A program made the position numbers and the translations under genes. DNA of 64,000 bases, taken from Galaxea fascicularis. Its lineage: Eukaryota > Cnidaria > Anthozoa > Scleractinia > Euphylliidae. Under the pieces are notes generated by a model, which worked only from the letters and a program-made list of their open reading frames with translations, was not told the origin of the DNA and made no database searches. The stretch is from contig OX419335.1 in NCBI GenBank assembly GCA_948470475.1, positions 35,874,297 through 35,938,296 of the forward strand, read 5' to 3'. The first letter of the stretch is position 1. Each line of letters opens with the position of its first letter. Shown here piece after piece: positions 52,192 through 64,000 of the stretch.

Positions 52192-53837
52192 GTACGCTTT
52201 CTTCGACAGCGGTAGCCTTAAAAACTGCTACAGATAATGCTCAATGCTAATTTTTTGCCGTAACATGGAATTGAAAATTCATTTCTTACTCGCACCTGTC
52301 TAGTTTTCGTGTCACTGTCATTAAACGTAATAAATCTCTAGCCAATGAAAACCGTACCGTGCCGATAAATAAAAACTTTCCTTCTAGAGACAGATGGTCT
52401 AGACGAGTATAATGCGACTTCATTACCTGTTTTCGAGCTATCTTCAGGGTCAAACGTAAAGGTCAGATAGAAATTCATCAAGTTATAACAGAAGTCTTAA
52501 AATAATAACGAACAGCACGCGTCCTCGGCCTCTTTGTCAGCGCTTGAGTTCTTCTTTAAGGAGGCTAAAAGCTCTAATCCAAGAGAAAAGTTGGATAGCT
52601 CTTCACTACTTTCTTCAACGTCCGGGAAAAATTGTAAAAGACCGCTAAGCGACACAAACCCGCACGTCATCTGAAGAACGCACGGGCATGCATTGGTTGA
52701 GAAATTTACTATGATGACTCCAATAAGAGTGTTATATGTTATAATACTGTAATTTTCCACTGCTAACGGAACTTGTTGCTTGTCTTCCTGTTTTTATAGA
52801 AAAAAATTCATATGAAGGCAAACGGTGGTGCTGTTTTATTAATGAGGACATTGTAGTACATTCGAGAATACCCCGGGAGCATTGCAGCTGGGATTGGAAG
52901 GTCTGTTTCTATTATGTAACTTCGTTTAAAAATAAAGGTCTTAAATTGAGGATGTTCGCTCTGTAACAGCAAATTTAAAAGAAACGCGAGTCGTTTGTTT
53001 TGCGAATTCTCACACAAACACATGACTTTATTTTTCAACATAACTTTAACTGAACAAGAATAATATTTAAATATCTTAGGTTTCGCAATGTTTTCTGTTA
53101 AAGTAGAACTGGAATCGAAACGATACTGTCAAGGAGTCGCCTACCGGCCATTCACTTTGAGCGCTGTGGTTTATAACTCTTTTGTTAGGAGTTATTTTCG
53201 CCTGCAAAACGTGTGCAAAGGAGCCTGTTTTGCAGGTCATGGAGTAATACATGGTGATCGAGTTGAGGCGATGCGCGGGTGGGAAGAAGACACGCGAGGA
53301 GAGCCTTCTCTATTGCGCGCATCCACTCACGCACCGTCTTTACTCTCTTCTCGACTGCTGGTCGGTTGACTCAGTTGCAGAGCGCCGGACAACCGTGCGG
53401 GAGGTCGTGGGTTCAAATCCTGGCCGGACCAACACTCAAGGTCTTTAAATAACTGAGGAGAAAGTGCTTTCTTTTTAATCACATCTACAAATGGCTGGAC
53501 TTTCTGGTCTTCTCGGATAAGGACGATAAACTGTAGGCCCCGTCTCACAACCTTTCATAATTGATTCTGTGGGACGTTAAAGAACCACTACGGACGTAAC
53601 GAACTCTTGCTGTGAACTGGTGTTACCCTTCTGATCGTTCTATTCAGCAAGTGGCCGACTTGGAGTGATATCCCAAATTAGGCTTATGGTGTATGAAGCC
53701 ACACGCATAAACAGCCATACATAAGTAAAAGGTGGAGTTTGGCGAGTGCTGAAAAATTTTGCTGTAGATGTAGATGTTTTCAGAGTGCCTGACCAGAAAG
53801 ACTATTCCAAGAAAGGGACAAATAGAATTTGAATTCT
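52192..53837. other. Intergenic region 5' of gene B, with a SINE
   Basis: The segment 52230-52460 resembles the 5' flank of gene A (TCTAGTTTTCGTGTCACTGTCATTA, AATAAATCTCTAGC against 34425-34470), so the duplication includes the promoter region. The rest shows no gene. The promoter of gene B should lie within the conserved part. Confidence 0.55.
53355..53760 (+). repeat. tRNA-derived SINE
   Basis: TGGTCGGTTGACTCAGTTGCAGAGCGCCGGACAACCG followed by GGAGGTCGTGGGTTCAAATCCTGGCCGGACCA gives A-box and B-box-like motifs in tRNA order. The body contains TGTGGGACGTTAAAGAACC, and the sequence ends in GTAGATGTAGATG. The anticodon arm does not pair well, so I do not call a functional tRNA. Confidence 0.75.
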
Positions 53838-54980
53838 TTTATTGACTTTTTCTTTCTGTACACGCGATGAATACAAAAATAATACAAGGTGTGAATCGCC
53901 ACACTGACTTTCTATGTGTAAAAAAAAAATCAGTATATTCTCTAAGAAATAAAATATACTCCCTGACAGACTGGAACTCTCTCTACAACCATCACTAGTG
54001 TTAAGTGTTTATGCTAGAAAATCTATTCACGAACAATGATTTTTTATTACGCACGAGCGAAGAAACTGACATTTTAATTAGATATATGATGGAATAATGT
54101 ACACCCTTAATTTGCCCCACAAAAATAGAACACTGTTAGAACCAAATTGTCGCTTTTAGCGCAAGATAACTTTGAAATAGCCAACGCTGAAATAACCACT
54201 TCGACAGAAGTTCAGTTAAAAAGAGAAATAACTTCCAATGAATGCCACTAGTTATGTGACCGGAATTAAAAGTGTAAGAGCCAAGGAACACTTCAAAATA
54301 CAAATACACCGTTATCTTGGCGAGACAGGAAAACATGTCTTTTGGAAGCAAAGTTCGCGCCTGCAAAGCAAGAGTGATGTTGAACAGATTTGAGCACAAT
54401 TTACGCAAAATTCGTTTTCTCAACATTTGTTTTTCCGACAACTAAAAAGGGAAACATTTCGGCGGCTACAATGTTTCCTGGCTTTCAGTCAGGCCGTAAG
54501 CTATTTACATAAAAGTAACTTATTTTAGTCTAAAAAGCCTTATGCGCTCTCTTGTTATGAATAGTACTCATAAAACGTTAAAATATATACACTTCCAGAG
54601 TACCACTTAAATTATCAACACTTTCTCAACCAAAACACACTAAATACTACGTCAAGTCTGGAGGTGCTTTAAATGCTGAGAAAGCTCTTCATTTGTTCAC
54701 GCACCAGAACTTCGCACTACCTTAAAATTTGCTTACATGACCTTGCACAAACATTTTTGTCATGCAATATTTCATCACGCAATCCTTGAAATGGCAGATT
54801 GTGTGACTGGTCACGGAAGCTTACAGCTATGGAGAAGGCTTCAATCATCGGTCAGACAAGCATTTAGAGGTGTGCTTTCTTCACACCTTTGCTGATGATC
54901 ACCAGTTTTATTTGAGACAACCAAAGGCCCTAAGTGAATCGTTAGTTGACTCAAGAATGTGTCAGTGACCAAGCTGCCGT
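53838..54980 (-). other. Probable 3' UTR of the GPSM gene
   Basis: No coding exon is seen after the stop at 54981. An AATAAA signal lies on the minus strand at 53838-53843. A 101-codon frame at 54136-54441 has no domain. The UTR length of ~1.1 kb is inferred. Confidence 0.45.
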
Positions 54981-57900
54981 TTATCGCCTGGACTGTAACT
55001 GATGCTTGCGACCGCCAGGAGCGGAAGACCGCTGATCGTCCATTCTGTTTGATTGCAAGCGAAGTATGAGACCGAAGAAGTCCTCGTCGGGTACCGTGGG
55101 CGCAGACGGCGGTGGCTCCGAGCGCTGATCCTCTATACGGTGAGACTACACAGAGAGAGTGAAACAGTTGGACAAGAAATACAATCAGAAACCGTAAAAA
55201 ACAAATGAAACATGCAGCAACAATAAATGAACTTACTTGACTTCGGAGCACCATTTCATACAGGTCGTCATCACCAGTGCTGTTTTCTACTTTCTTTGAC
55301 CTTTTTCCTAGTTGCAAAGGAATATGTAAGATAGAATATTCATTCAGGATTACCATATGATGAAACATGAACGTACAACGTACAAAACGATAATTAACAA
55401 TTTTTGGATGACGTGGAGTTTGATAGTGAGAATGGTCAAGGCCGAGGTTTGCGCTACCCGCCTCAGCCTTTGCATTTGGTAAATAACACACGCGAAATTC
55501 CTTTATTTTGAGTTATTTTGATTTTTCTCGAGAGCTTCTTTCGACAAAATGGCATGTACTAAAACCAGGAACACCGGAACACCGGAACACCGGAACAACC
55601 CGGAACACCGGAACAGCCCGGACCAGCCGAAAAATCCCGAAACACCGAATTTGACGGTGTTGTTTTGTTTTCCCATTACGGACCCTGTCAAAAATTAAAG
55701 AAAAAAAAAAGAGCCTAGAGCCCATTATAAAGTGTACGTGTATGAGATCGAATTAGAATTTTAAGTAGAAGTGTTGGTTTTTGTGGAGGGAGGAAAAGCG
55801 GAGAACCCGGAGAAAAACAAACAAACTCTGCCTTGATATGACGGCGGGTCAGGGGAGCGAACCTGGGTCACATTGGTGGGAGACGAGTGCCATTCAACCA
55901 TTCCAGCTCCCCCTATGTGATCATAGTCTTGAGAAACTTTTAATTAGTCGCGTGAATATGAATATATTTTTTCCCTGAGAATATCACGCGCTCTGTGATG
56001 GGTAAACAAAGACCAAGCGAAAAAGGTCGATGACTTGTAACCGGCCAGTACGTAACTTAAGTGTCAACTATAACTATGCATTGCGGATCTACTTTTGTAC
56101 TGAACAACAGCTGACCAGGAATCCCGTCAACTCTTAAAGTGCGTGGCGAACATCGCCAACATGGCTAAATTGTGTTCTTTCGGTAAGTACAATGAATCAT
56201 CCATATCCATCACCTTTCTTTTTCACCTTTCTATTTCTTCCTTTTATTTTTTATTTCTTCGTTCTTTCTTTCTGTCTTTTTTACCCTTTTTTATATTTTT
56301 AGAGCATGCTTCTAAGCTCTTTCGTGTTACATGGGTAAACAAAATACATTGACATTTTAATTTTTTACTGTGGTCTGTAATGGGAAAACAAAACAACACC
56401 GTCAAATTCGGTGTTTCGGGATTTTTCGGCTGTTCCGGGGTGTTCCGGGCTGTTCCGGTGTTCCGGTGTTCCTGGTTTTAGTACATGCCCGACAAAATGA
56501 CTTGAATAAAACATATGTGGCCAAATAATGTCACTTCTGAGTGTATAAAAACAACTGTTTGTAGGGATTGCGTAGAAAAACAGCGTCAGAAAGGGATCAG
56601 CATAGGGACCGCGCAAAGGGAGGGGCCGGGTACACCCCTCTTTTTGTTGAAAAAATAATAAATTTAGTAAAATGCATTTCCAAAACTGAAAAGTACGTTC
56701 ACGGGACAATAGTGGTCGGCTAAAGCTGGCAGACCTCGCAGGAAAAAATCCAAACCTGACGGAATGAGTCTGCGAGCCCTGCAGCGGTGCGGTTGTAGCA
56801 CACATTTGGGACAACAATGTATAGCATTAAAATTTACTAATTTTCCAATAGCAAACTATCGGTGGCTTCTGCATTCAAGGGAAGAAAAAGATAATTTCTC
56901 TCGTTCTTTTTACATGTGTTTTGGTCATACTGCAAGGAAAAATTCAATAGGGAGTTTAAGAAACGAGGACGGCGACGGCAACGAGAACGCCACAAAACAA
57001 AGGGCTTAATGAGCAAATACAATCGCTCTGCACGTGCGTTTTGCATTTTGGTACATTTCTTTACCGTCCTCTGCAAAACAACGACGTGAAATGACCAAGT
57101 TTAGGTTTTCTCGAGCTTGATAACCAAACATACTTATCACAGACGGGTCCTCGTCAGCGGGTAGATCAGTCCGTTGCTCATTCATTCTGTCCCCCTGTAC
57201 ACGCTCCACCATATCCAACATGTCTTCCGTACTTTTGCTCTTTTCAATCGGTTTTGGTAACTCGCACCGCTGTTCGTCCATTCGGTTGCCTTGGCAACGG
57301 CTTAGGAATTCGAAGAAGTTCTCGTCCAGTGAGTTGTCATTCTGTTTCTATTATATGACGTGAGAAGAGCGATTAAAATTACACTCTCTTTTTTTTATAA
57401 GAACGTTTACAAGAATGTCCAGGCTGAGATTAACCGAAATTTTGCTTGGAACACTGGCTTTTTGTAAAGCCAAATTAACCAAGAGTTGGTTGGAGCGACA
57501 TCTCTTTCGCGGCATCAGAGCAAGCCGCACAAGCGTGTGACAAGCAACTTGATCACCACCGCACAGCAAACACAACTAATGCACTGTTTTTTGGTTTCCT
57601 AGTCTCGTCCGCATTGATTTAGTGAAATACTGTACCATGTAAGTTAAGAAAATGTTTAGAATTTTTTAAGGCTCAAATGGCAGCAAAAATAAGAAAATTC
57701 AGCCTCAGCTCTAAAACTAGACGTTCTTATATAAGAAAAGAGTGTCCCACAAAAGATCATGGGTGTACGGGCTTGACTGATAACCTTTTTTTTCCTTCAC
57801 TGATTTTAGTTTCGCCATTCGCTGTTATCAAGAGCGCGTATGGTGTCGTTTTAAAGCGAAAGAACTGAATTAACATTAACTGAAACACCGAATGAAATAC

Positions 57901-60900
57901 TCATACTCTTCTGATTAACGACTTCTTTAGAATTTAGTTTTTTTTCTTGATACCGTTGTACTGTTTGCTTTTATGTTCCAGGCATAGATTTACAACAACG
58001 AAAAATCAGCGGAATTCTTCTAATTTTTGAGAAGCAGTCGAGGACCTCTTTTTGTCTTCTTCAGTCTTCCAAACTAAATATTGTTAATTATAAAAGATCA
58101 AGGAATTCGAAGCATTCTAGCATTCTGATATAATGCTTTCATGTATTACAACTGGTTATTAATAACCAGTTGAGAAAAACTCTTTACCTTATCAAATATA
58201 GTTAATGAAGAACAACAAATTCGTTACATTCTCATATTTTGATGTCATGTATTACAACAAGTAATACACGAAAGTAGTACCGCTTTTTACTGTCTCGTGA
58301 ACTTTGTAGATTATTGTTTTCTTTTGTAAACGGAGTTAAAACTGCATCTTGTACACATCTACCAGAATTCTCAGCTGGGCTAATTACAGTCATTATGCCG
58401 AAAGATAACAATCTCACGCTGTGTCCTTGAAAAGTACAACTCCCTTTGATCTTCTAAATAAAATAAAACCTAAATATTGTTTCTAGTAGTGAGCACTTAG
58501 CAGTCTTCTCTTCAGCATAAATTCCTTTTATTTCCGTTTAATTCGAACAGCTTTGTCATTGTCATTCACAAACATTTAAATGCTGTTAGTTAAAATTTTT
58601 AGAGATTGTTGCATTTTCCTGTAGTAATTTGTCATGATTTCATTGCTTATATCTATATTGTTTACGGTAGCGGTTGTGCTCGTATACCTCCACGCAATTT
58701 CAGCAATGTAAACTTGCGAACGCGCAATTACTGCGTTAAGTTACATTTTTACCTCACTAACGTCACCACATCAACACACACACTGTAACAATTAGTTTAT
58801 GGTATTTGCACAATATACTTGAACTCAAAGTACTTTAGATTGACCACAAATACATGATATGTCAACTTGCAATTAAAGAAAAGAGAAACAAAAAAGTTAA
58901 GAATGACAAACCGAAGATATATCAAACACACGAGACAGTGTTTCATCGGCCATCTAAACAACTCGAATTCCGTTAAAAATACTCCGCTGCGCGTCGTATT
59001 TTCAACTCTCTTCTCGGTGTTTGCATATCCCGATGAAACACTGTCTCTCTCTCGTGTTTGATGTATTACGTCAAAGTAACATTACAGCCTTCCTCTCTGA
59101 CTTCAACGTACCTCGGTACTGCTCACGCGCACTTGAACATCGCCATGATCTACTGGTTTTTTGGAGTTCAGCGAGGAAGACCGAGGTTTGTTAGCTCCCT
59201 GGAACAAAACGGGAGAATTAACTACCACGTAGTTAATACTACGAACTAAATGTAACCCCGAATATAAGACCTTTGTTCAAGGGTCACTTCACAACGATCA
59301 CCCGCAGAGGTAAGCAAAAGATTGCACAGAGGATATTACATGGCCCCGCGGAGATAGGAAATTTCTCTTCGAGTAGTTTCAACAACATTTTCAAAGGCGC
59401 GATTTATTATGTAATCAGAGGAACGGTGACCTTTCCACGTGTGAAGATATCATGTTTTCGCGCAAAAGCTCGCCTGGTATTTCATTGGTGTTTAAATAAT
59501 AAATTACTGTAATTGCAAGTGGCTCTATCCGAAAAAAAATTTCAAGGATGAAACGAGAGTTGTAAGTTGCATGACTTGATCCCATCCTTTGGGTCAATCC
59601 TACAACTTGGCAGTTGCCAAGCGGCAAGCGAGATTGGAAGTTTGATGGACAAATTCAGAAGGGATTCACCTGTTATTCAAGACATCAGATAACAATAAAA
59701 CCAGGCCGGGAAAAGTGGGTCAACGATCTTGATATATAGTGAACAACACTTCTGTTAATAGATTATTTCAACCCACAACTGTTAAAAAAGGAATAATTAG
59801 TTGCGACCGCTAGAAACCTTTCATCACTGGAAGACCCTCTCAAGCAAAGCTTACTTGCTGGAATTTTGTGAGTCATATAAACTTAAAGCAGTAATCAAAA
59901 CCGTACGCTCTCGAATACGTTTTGTTCAGGCTTACTTTGAAATAAGTTCGCTAACTTTTTTCTGTGGCAAACAACAAGGACATAACGCAATTACCATACC
60001 ATTAGCAGTCCAGGCGAATTAAATGCAAGATCCGAGCGTCAGTACTTGCCACAGTTTTCAGAGAAAAGCAGGCACACGTTGTATAGGAGATCGAGTTGTG
60101 TGAACTGAATTGCGACCTCATATGCTGTTATAATAACGTTGCATAAGACGTCAGCTTCAAGTAGCTCTTCAAGTGAAGGGGCAAGATCAGATTGACGTAA
60201 CGCATCGATGAATAGATAACAAGGATTAATTCTTTTTGTTCGTTTCGAGAACAAATATGGCTGATACGAAATTATCACTGAATATTTGAGAAACATTCAG
60301 CGAACGTGGCGTAAAATGTAAATTGTATTTCGTCGAGCAGTCAGCCCCCGAAATTCGAAAATGCCACGATAATGTCTTCACTGCATTTCTAGTATTCGAG
60401 GTATGTAAGCTGATAAACCATTACTTTTTTTTTTTCATAATAAGATACCACTCCTTAACGGCACCAGAATAGTCTGCCAGTTAATTGGCTGTGAATTATT
60501 TCCCAAGTGCCCTATCAAAAACACTCAACATGGCCACCGTAATCGAAGGTCCAACATACACATGCTATAAATGGAAACAGCGAGAAAAGGAAGTTGTTCC
60601 TACCCTAGCTTCGGCACGTGAAAACACGAATATAGTTGTAGATTGTCAAGATTAATCATAGTACTTCTAAACAAAGCGAAGATTGAAAGCAGATAACAAA
60701 TATCATATCACGTTCGGTTCGGTGATACCGCAAGGCACTAACCGGCATCAACAGATTCAAAATTTTGAATCATCTTGTAGGGACACGCAACACTACCAAA
60801 AACTACTGCTCCAAAGCTTTCACCTTAATAGTAGAGTTCAAAAACTTTCATTTGAATGGTCACAGAGAATAACTGATTTCACGCACAAAATCAAAAGGTG

Positions 60901-63842
60901 GAATTATCTGAAATAGCAACTATATTTACAACAGGCAAGTACTGTTTTAGTCTGGGTTGCAATACGAACAGTTAATTCCCACGCGGGGGAGCTCAGAATG
61001 AAGCATCTTGAGCGAAGGAATCGCAAATTATCAGAATTTATCGACAGAGAGACATGAGTAGCAAAGTAAACGTAATTGAACCGCTAATTGGGTTTTCAAG
61101 CTTTAAGAGATGAACACTTGACTAACAGGACTACTTCTGTTCGCATTGTCGAGATGTGTCAAAGTAGCGTTCCTGACACTTTTCAATCTCAAAGACAAAC
61201 TTCACAAATTTTGTTCCGAGGTTATATTGCATACTAGCAGCAGCATCTCACAGGAAAGCACCGCGAAACAGCTTTCCGTGAGTTATGATGAAGACGAAGA
61301 AACGTTTGTAACGAAATTGCCGTAGTTTCGTTTGGAAAAACAAAGGACGTTGATATCAGGGGGACTAGAGGCCAATATACCGCTTTTGTGGTAGCGGCGA
61401 GATGAGATTCCCTGCGCCACGAATTCAATGGCTTTGTTGGGAGTCTCCCGTCCTGCTGTCCAAATTTGAACCACAATGCCGACCAAATAAAGAATTAGAG
61501 ATATTGCAAGATATTTGGGACCACGTGAAACTTTAGTGCAAAATGTTTCGGAAACGTGGTCTTCGTTTTAGCTTCCCGATACAAATATCCACCTTTCACT
61601 GAGATACTCTTCGCCGTTAACACGCCAACGAAATAAGAGTGGATCATTTATTTTTTTTAAATCTTTTTTTAGCTGTTTCTACTTCTAGGAAAAAATAATA
61701 GCTTTTTTTTATTGCTTTTGCTATGAATGAGACGATGCTAAACTAAAGCCTTTTAATTCTGGAAAAAATATTAGATATCAGAACGGGACCTTGACTGTTT
61801 ATTCAACAGTTTCTCTCACGTCCAAAGAGTGCAACTTCATGTATTCATAAGCGGAGATTCAAAGAAATTAAAAAACTCATTAATAATTCATAAAGGAAAC
61901 ACAGAAGAAATTTATTTTAATGAGAGACACGGTTAAATCTGATAGAGAGACAGCCGATTCTATCCGGAAAAATAATAATAAACCCAACGATTATTCGACA
62001 AATGAATAGATCTACCACAAACGTTTTTGAACCTGTTCAAAAAACGTGCATACGTGTTATATCGGGTATAAAAAAACCGGCGTAGCCAAGTGTTTTTGAA
62101 CCCGATAAAACACTGCTGCTCGTTTTTTACAATCAATCGCTATTTCGCACTTGAAAATAACATGACGAAAAAAATCGCGGTAAAATGGTACCAAAAGCAA
62201 CTAACAGTCACTAGAAGGTGGGTGTGAGAAATTTCTTCAAGTCCGGTCGGGATTGTTTCTTGATTTTTCTTCGGACCAGTTCAACAAAGAGGGCATTTTT
62301 TAGCACATTCTCCTTACGTCAAGCGTGGGACTCTTTAGAAGCAAATAACACGCAAAAAGACCGGTGGACATTAGAAAAGGTTCGAAGACAATTTCTTTCA
62401 AACATTGCTCACTACTCAATCAGGAAACAGCGCGATTAGTTTGCTAATAAGACTGGGTAAAAATATACTTCACCTTCAAAGTCAACGTGTCACGTAGAAC
62501 TGTCAACAGTTTCATAACAAATATTTTTCAATTTGCATATTATCTGTTGCTACAAATGAGCCTTCTCTCAAATATTGTAGATACAAAACAATGCCAAAAG
62601 GTCAAGAAGATTGTGTTCAACCGATTATGGCTGTAAAAATAGCACAGTAAAACCGGCAACAACAGGGGACAACTCGAGTCTAAACCTGGAGTTTGCATGG
62701 AAAAATTGAAATCCGAACTTAAAAAAGAACGAGAAAAGAAATCTCAAACAAACGATGGACTGCAAACTTCAAACATACGAGGTAAAAGATTATTCTCTTG
62801 AAATCAGGGGACGCTTGTTTGACAACAAGTTTTAACTCTCACTTGTTTGTGATAAAAGGATACTACAACTCAGTAATCGAGAAAGAGGTTGTTTGCTTGC
62901 GAACACATTGTAAGATCATGATAAACGTAAAAACCGTTAGGAAAATATTCAGCTTTACAATACAGGGAGGCCTTAAAGAAATGGAGGGTTGAGCTTGGTT
63001 TCGGTGGCAAGAGTGGTACACAGACACTGGCTGATGTGTGCACTGGAGGGGATTGGTGTTGAGTGCCACAGGGTACCTAAGGAAAAGAGCAAGAGCCGCG
63101 CGGCAACAAGACGAAAACCACTTTACTGGCTGGATGAAAACGTCCCTTTGTTCGGATAATTGTTGATTAAATTATTTCACTTACATCTACTGACGCAGCT
63201 GACTCTACCGATTTTTTCTTATCTGCGAAGGAAAAAAGGGAATACGATCAACAACGACTCTAGCAATAGCTCTAGGCATTGATGGGAACCATCTTTCTTA
63301 GTCTTACACTGAGTTCCATACAACCACGCAGACAGTATCAATATTTTTCTTACTTTAATCTTGACAGTTAAATGAATCATTTTCTGGTAAAATCGTAGAA
63401 TTGCAAAACACACTCGAAGAGGAATCGGAGTTGTTCATTTGTTGGGTACGAAAATTGGAGAATTGCAAACTATTATTATACTACAATAGGAAAAGCGGTA
63501 ATGCTAAATCGGAGAGTCGTAACCCTAGTTTAGGATACTATTCTCTGATTCAACAGTCATCGCACTGCTCTCCAAATAAGCTACTTCAACAGCTTGTGCT
63601 TTGCCGGGTAAAGCAAATATCTTTGCCAACAGTTTGATGCTAGTAAGGTGGACCGAGCCTCGGGTTCAGTAGGATCCATAATAAAGTGTAGGGGGGGGGG
63701 GGGGAGGGGATAACGGTTTGACTCCGATTCACTCTAAAGTGCCACGCCTTTGTCCTCACCTGCCTCTCCATGACTGAATTTCCTGTTGAAAAGCTGTTTG
63801 ATGGATCCTGGGCTGCTCCGATGCACACTTTCAGCTGAAGCA
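54981..63842 (-). CDS. GPSM2: G-protein signalling modulator (LGN/AGS3/Pins type), C-terminal part with four GoLoco motifs, 5' end off the window
   Basis: Scaffold that binds Gαi-GDP through GoLoco motifs and links it to the NuMA/dynein or Par machinery in spindle orientation and cell polarity. Visible exons in transcript order: 63760-63842, 63185-63222, 57134-57341, 55237-55307, 54981-55145. Phases match throughout and encode 187 residues plus stop. The four motifs are FFEFLSRCQGNRMDEQR, MLDMVERVQGDRMNEQR, LYEMVLRSQSHRIEDQR (across an exon junction) and FFGLILRLQSNRMDDQR. Each keeps the terminal (D/E)QR with the Arg that reaches the nucleotide. The protein ends ~20 residues after the last motif (HQLQSRR). 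The first visible exon encodes the Ser-rich linker (SPGSIKQLFNRKFSHGEA). The TPR domain should be encoded beyond 64000. GPSM1 and GPSM2 cannot be separated in an invertebrate, so the symbol is nominal. Confidence 0.9.
55550..56492. mobile_element. ~940-bp element with ~125-bp terminal inverted repeats made of CCGGAACA tandem units
   Basis: GGCATGTACTAAAACCAGGAACACCGGAACACC at the left is mirrored by GGTGTTCCTGGTTTTAGTACATGCC at the right. The repeats extend through CCCGGAACA units to AAACACCGAATTTGACGGTG and TTTTCCCATTACGGAC. A SINE (~55775-55920) sits inside. It is in a GPSM intron. Confidence 0.75.
55775..55920 (-). repeat. tRNA-derived SINE copy related to 9360-9500
   Basis: The reverse strand gives GGTTGAATGGCACTCGTCTCCCACCAATGTG, then GAGTTTGTTTGTTTTTCTCCGGGTTCTCCGC, matching the layout of the copy in TMEM237 intron 8. 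Confidence 0.6.
56948..57117. mobile_element. Truncated CGACGACGACGG MITE next to a GPSM splice donor
   Basis: TAGGGAGTTTAAGAAACGAGGACGGCGACGG to GTTTTCTCGAG matches the reversed family copies, then stops abruptly. Its broken end is ~16 bp from the 5' splice site at 57133 of the exon encoding GoLoco motifs 1 and 2. Confidence 0.75.
58149..58172. repeat. Perfect 24-bp palindrome
   Basis: CAACTGGTTATT followed directly by AATAACCAGTTG, with no spacer. Confidence 0.9.
58924..59060. mobile_element. 137-bp foldback with ACGAGACAGTGTTTCATCGG arms
   Basis: ACACACGAGACAGTGTTTCATCGG is mirrored by CCCGATGAAACACTGTCTCTCTCTCGTGT. It is in the large GPSM intron. Confidence 0.75.
63185..63222 (-). other. 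GPSM2: 38-nt microexon of the GPSM gene
   Basis: It is bounded by CTTCGCAG and GTAAGTG and encodes KKKSVESAASVD in the linker between TPR and GoLoco regions. Phases fit both neighbours (1 in, 0 out). Skipping it would shift the frame. Confidence 0.75.
63690..63712. repeat. Poly-G tract
   Basis: About 14 consecutive G followed by AGGGGA, 50 bp from the GPSM exon at 63760. It may be sequencing-error prone. Confidence 0.8.
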
Positions 63843-64000
63843 CTGAGAGGAGACAAGAAAAAATAATCAAGTATTTAACTAAGGCGGTGATCATGCGCGA
63901 TCATGGTCGTGGCGTGCGCGTAATCGCCATAGCAACAACACTGTGCAAGCGCTAAAGTAGATGTACTGTTGTTATTTGATAGGGAAGTTGCGGGTTCAAA
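63843..64000. other. GPSM intron running off the right edge
   Basis: No exon or repeat recognised; the next 5' GPSM exon must end in phase 2 beyond this edge. Confidence 0.5.

Larger units (their letters stand above)
57345..63184. other. 5.8-kb GPSM intron, no exon seen
   Basis: It contains the foldback at 58924-59060 and the palindrome at 58149-58172. Short frames on both strands lack TPR or other recognisable motifs. I found no further in-phase exon, and the exons at both ends join in phase without one. Confidence 0.6.

Noticed and set aside
53088..53369. 93-codon plus-strand frame
   Set aside because: Runs into the SINE at 53355; no recognisable protein family.
53361..53432. Functional tRNA gene
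   Set aside because: A- and B-box-like motifs are present, but the arms pair poorly and the sequence continues into a SINE body.
60039..60296. 85-codon minus-strand frame as a possible GPSM exon
   Set aside because: No TPR or GoLoco pattern, and the exons at 63185 and 57341 already join in phase without it.

Overview
The window is animal nuclear DNA, most likely from a scleractinian coral or a close anthozoan relative. Genes have many short exons with GT/AG introns. AT-rich introns carry dense small DNA transposons (MITEs) and tRNA-derived SINEs, and the genes include a secreted PAN/EGF/TLDc protein and a mucin-like protein. Organism identity is inferred from this style and not proven. All gene models below were assembled by hand from splice sites, reading phase and protein-family motifs.

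Layout. (1) 1-2090, minus: the first ~696 codons of an intronless DNA topoisomerase 3-beta (TOP3B), running off the left edge. (2) 2508-15484, plus: a complete 13-exon TMEM237 (ciliary transition-zone tetraspan protein), head-to-head with TOP3B across a 417-bp shared promoter interval. (3) 15485-20667: intergenic, with a nested Harbinger-type element carrying a decayed transposase. (4) 20668-35140, minus: 'gene A', a complete 9-exon secreted protein with signal peptide, PAN/apple, EGF, three tandemly duplicated calcium-binding EGF exons and a TLDc domain. A decayed Ty3/Gypsy pol lies in its largest 3' intron. (5) 35141-39936: intergenic, repeat-rich. (6) 40261-52191, minus: 'gene B', a tandem paralogue of gene A over signal peptide, PAN and EGF. 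Its EGF exon splices in phase into one giant 7.4-kb threonine-rich exon, giving a predicted ~2,609-residue mucin-like secreted protein. (7) 54981-63842, minus: the 3' half of a GPSM/LGN/Pins-type gene encoding four GoLoco motifs, with its 5' TPR part beyond the right edge.

The most unusual part is the gene A/gene B pair. They share 5' modules, and every exon junction from the EGF exon onward is phase 1, but they have completely different 3' halves (cbEGF-TLDc versus giant mucin exon). The mucin exon contains several nested repeat families, one of which places an N-glycosylation sequon in nearly every 8-residue unit. TOP3B, TMEM237 and GPSM are housekeeping or ciliary/polarity genes with no evident functional link to the secreted pair.
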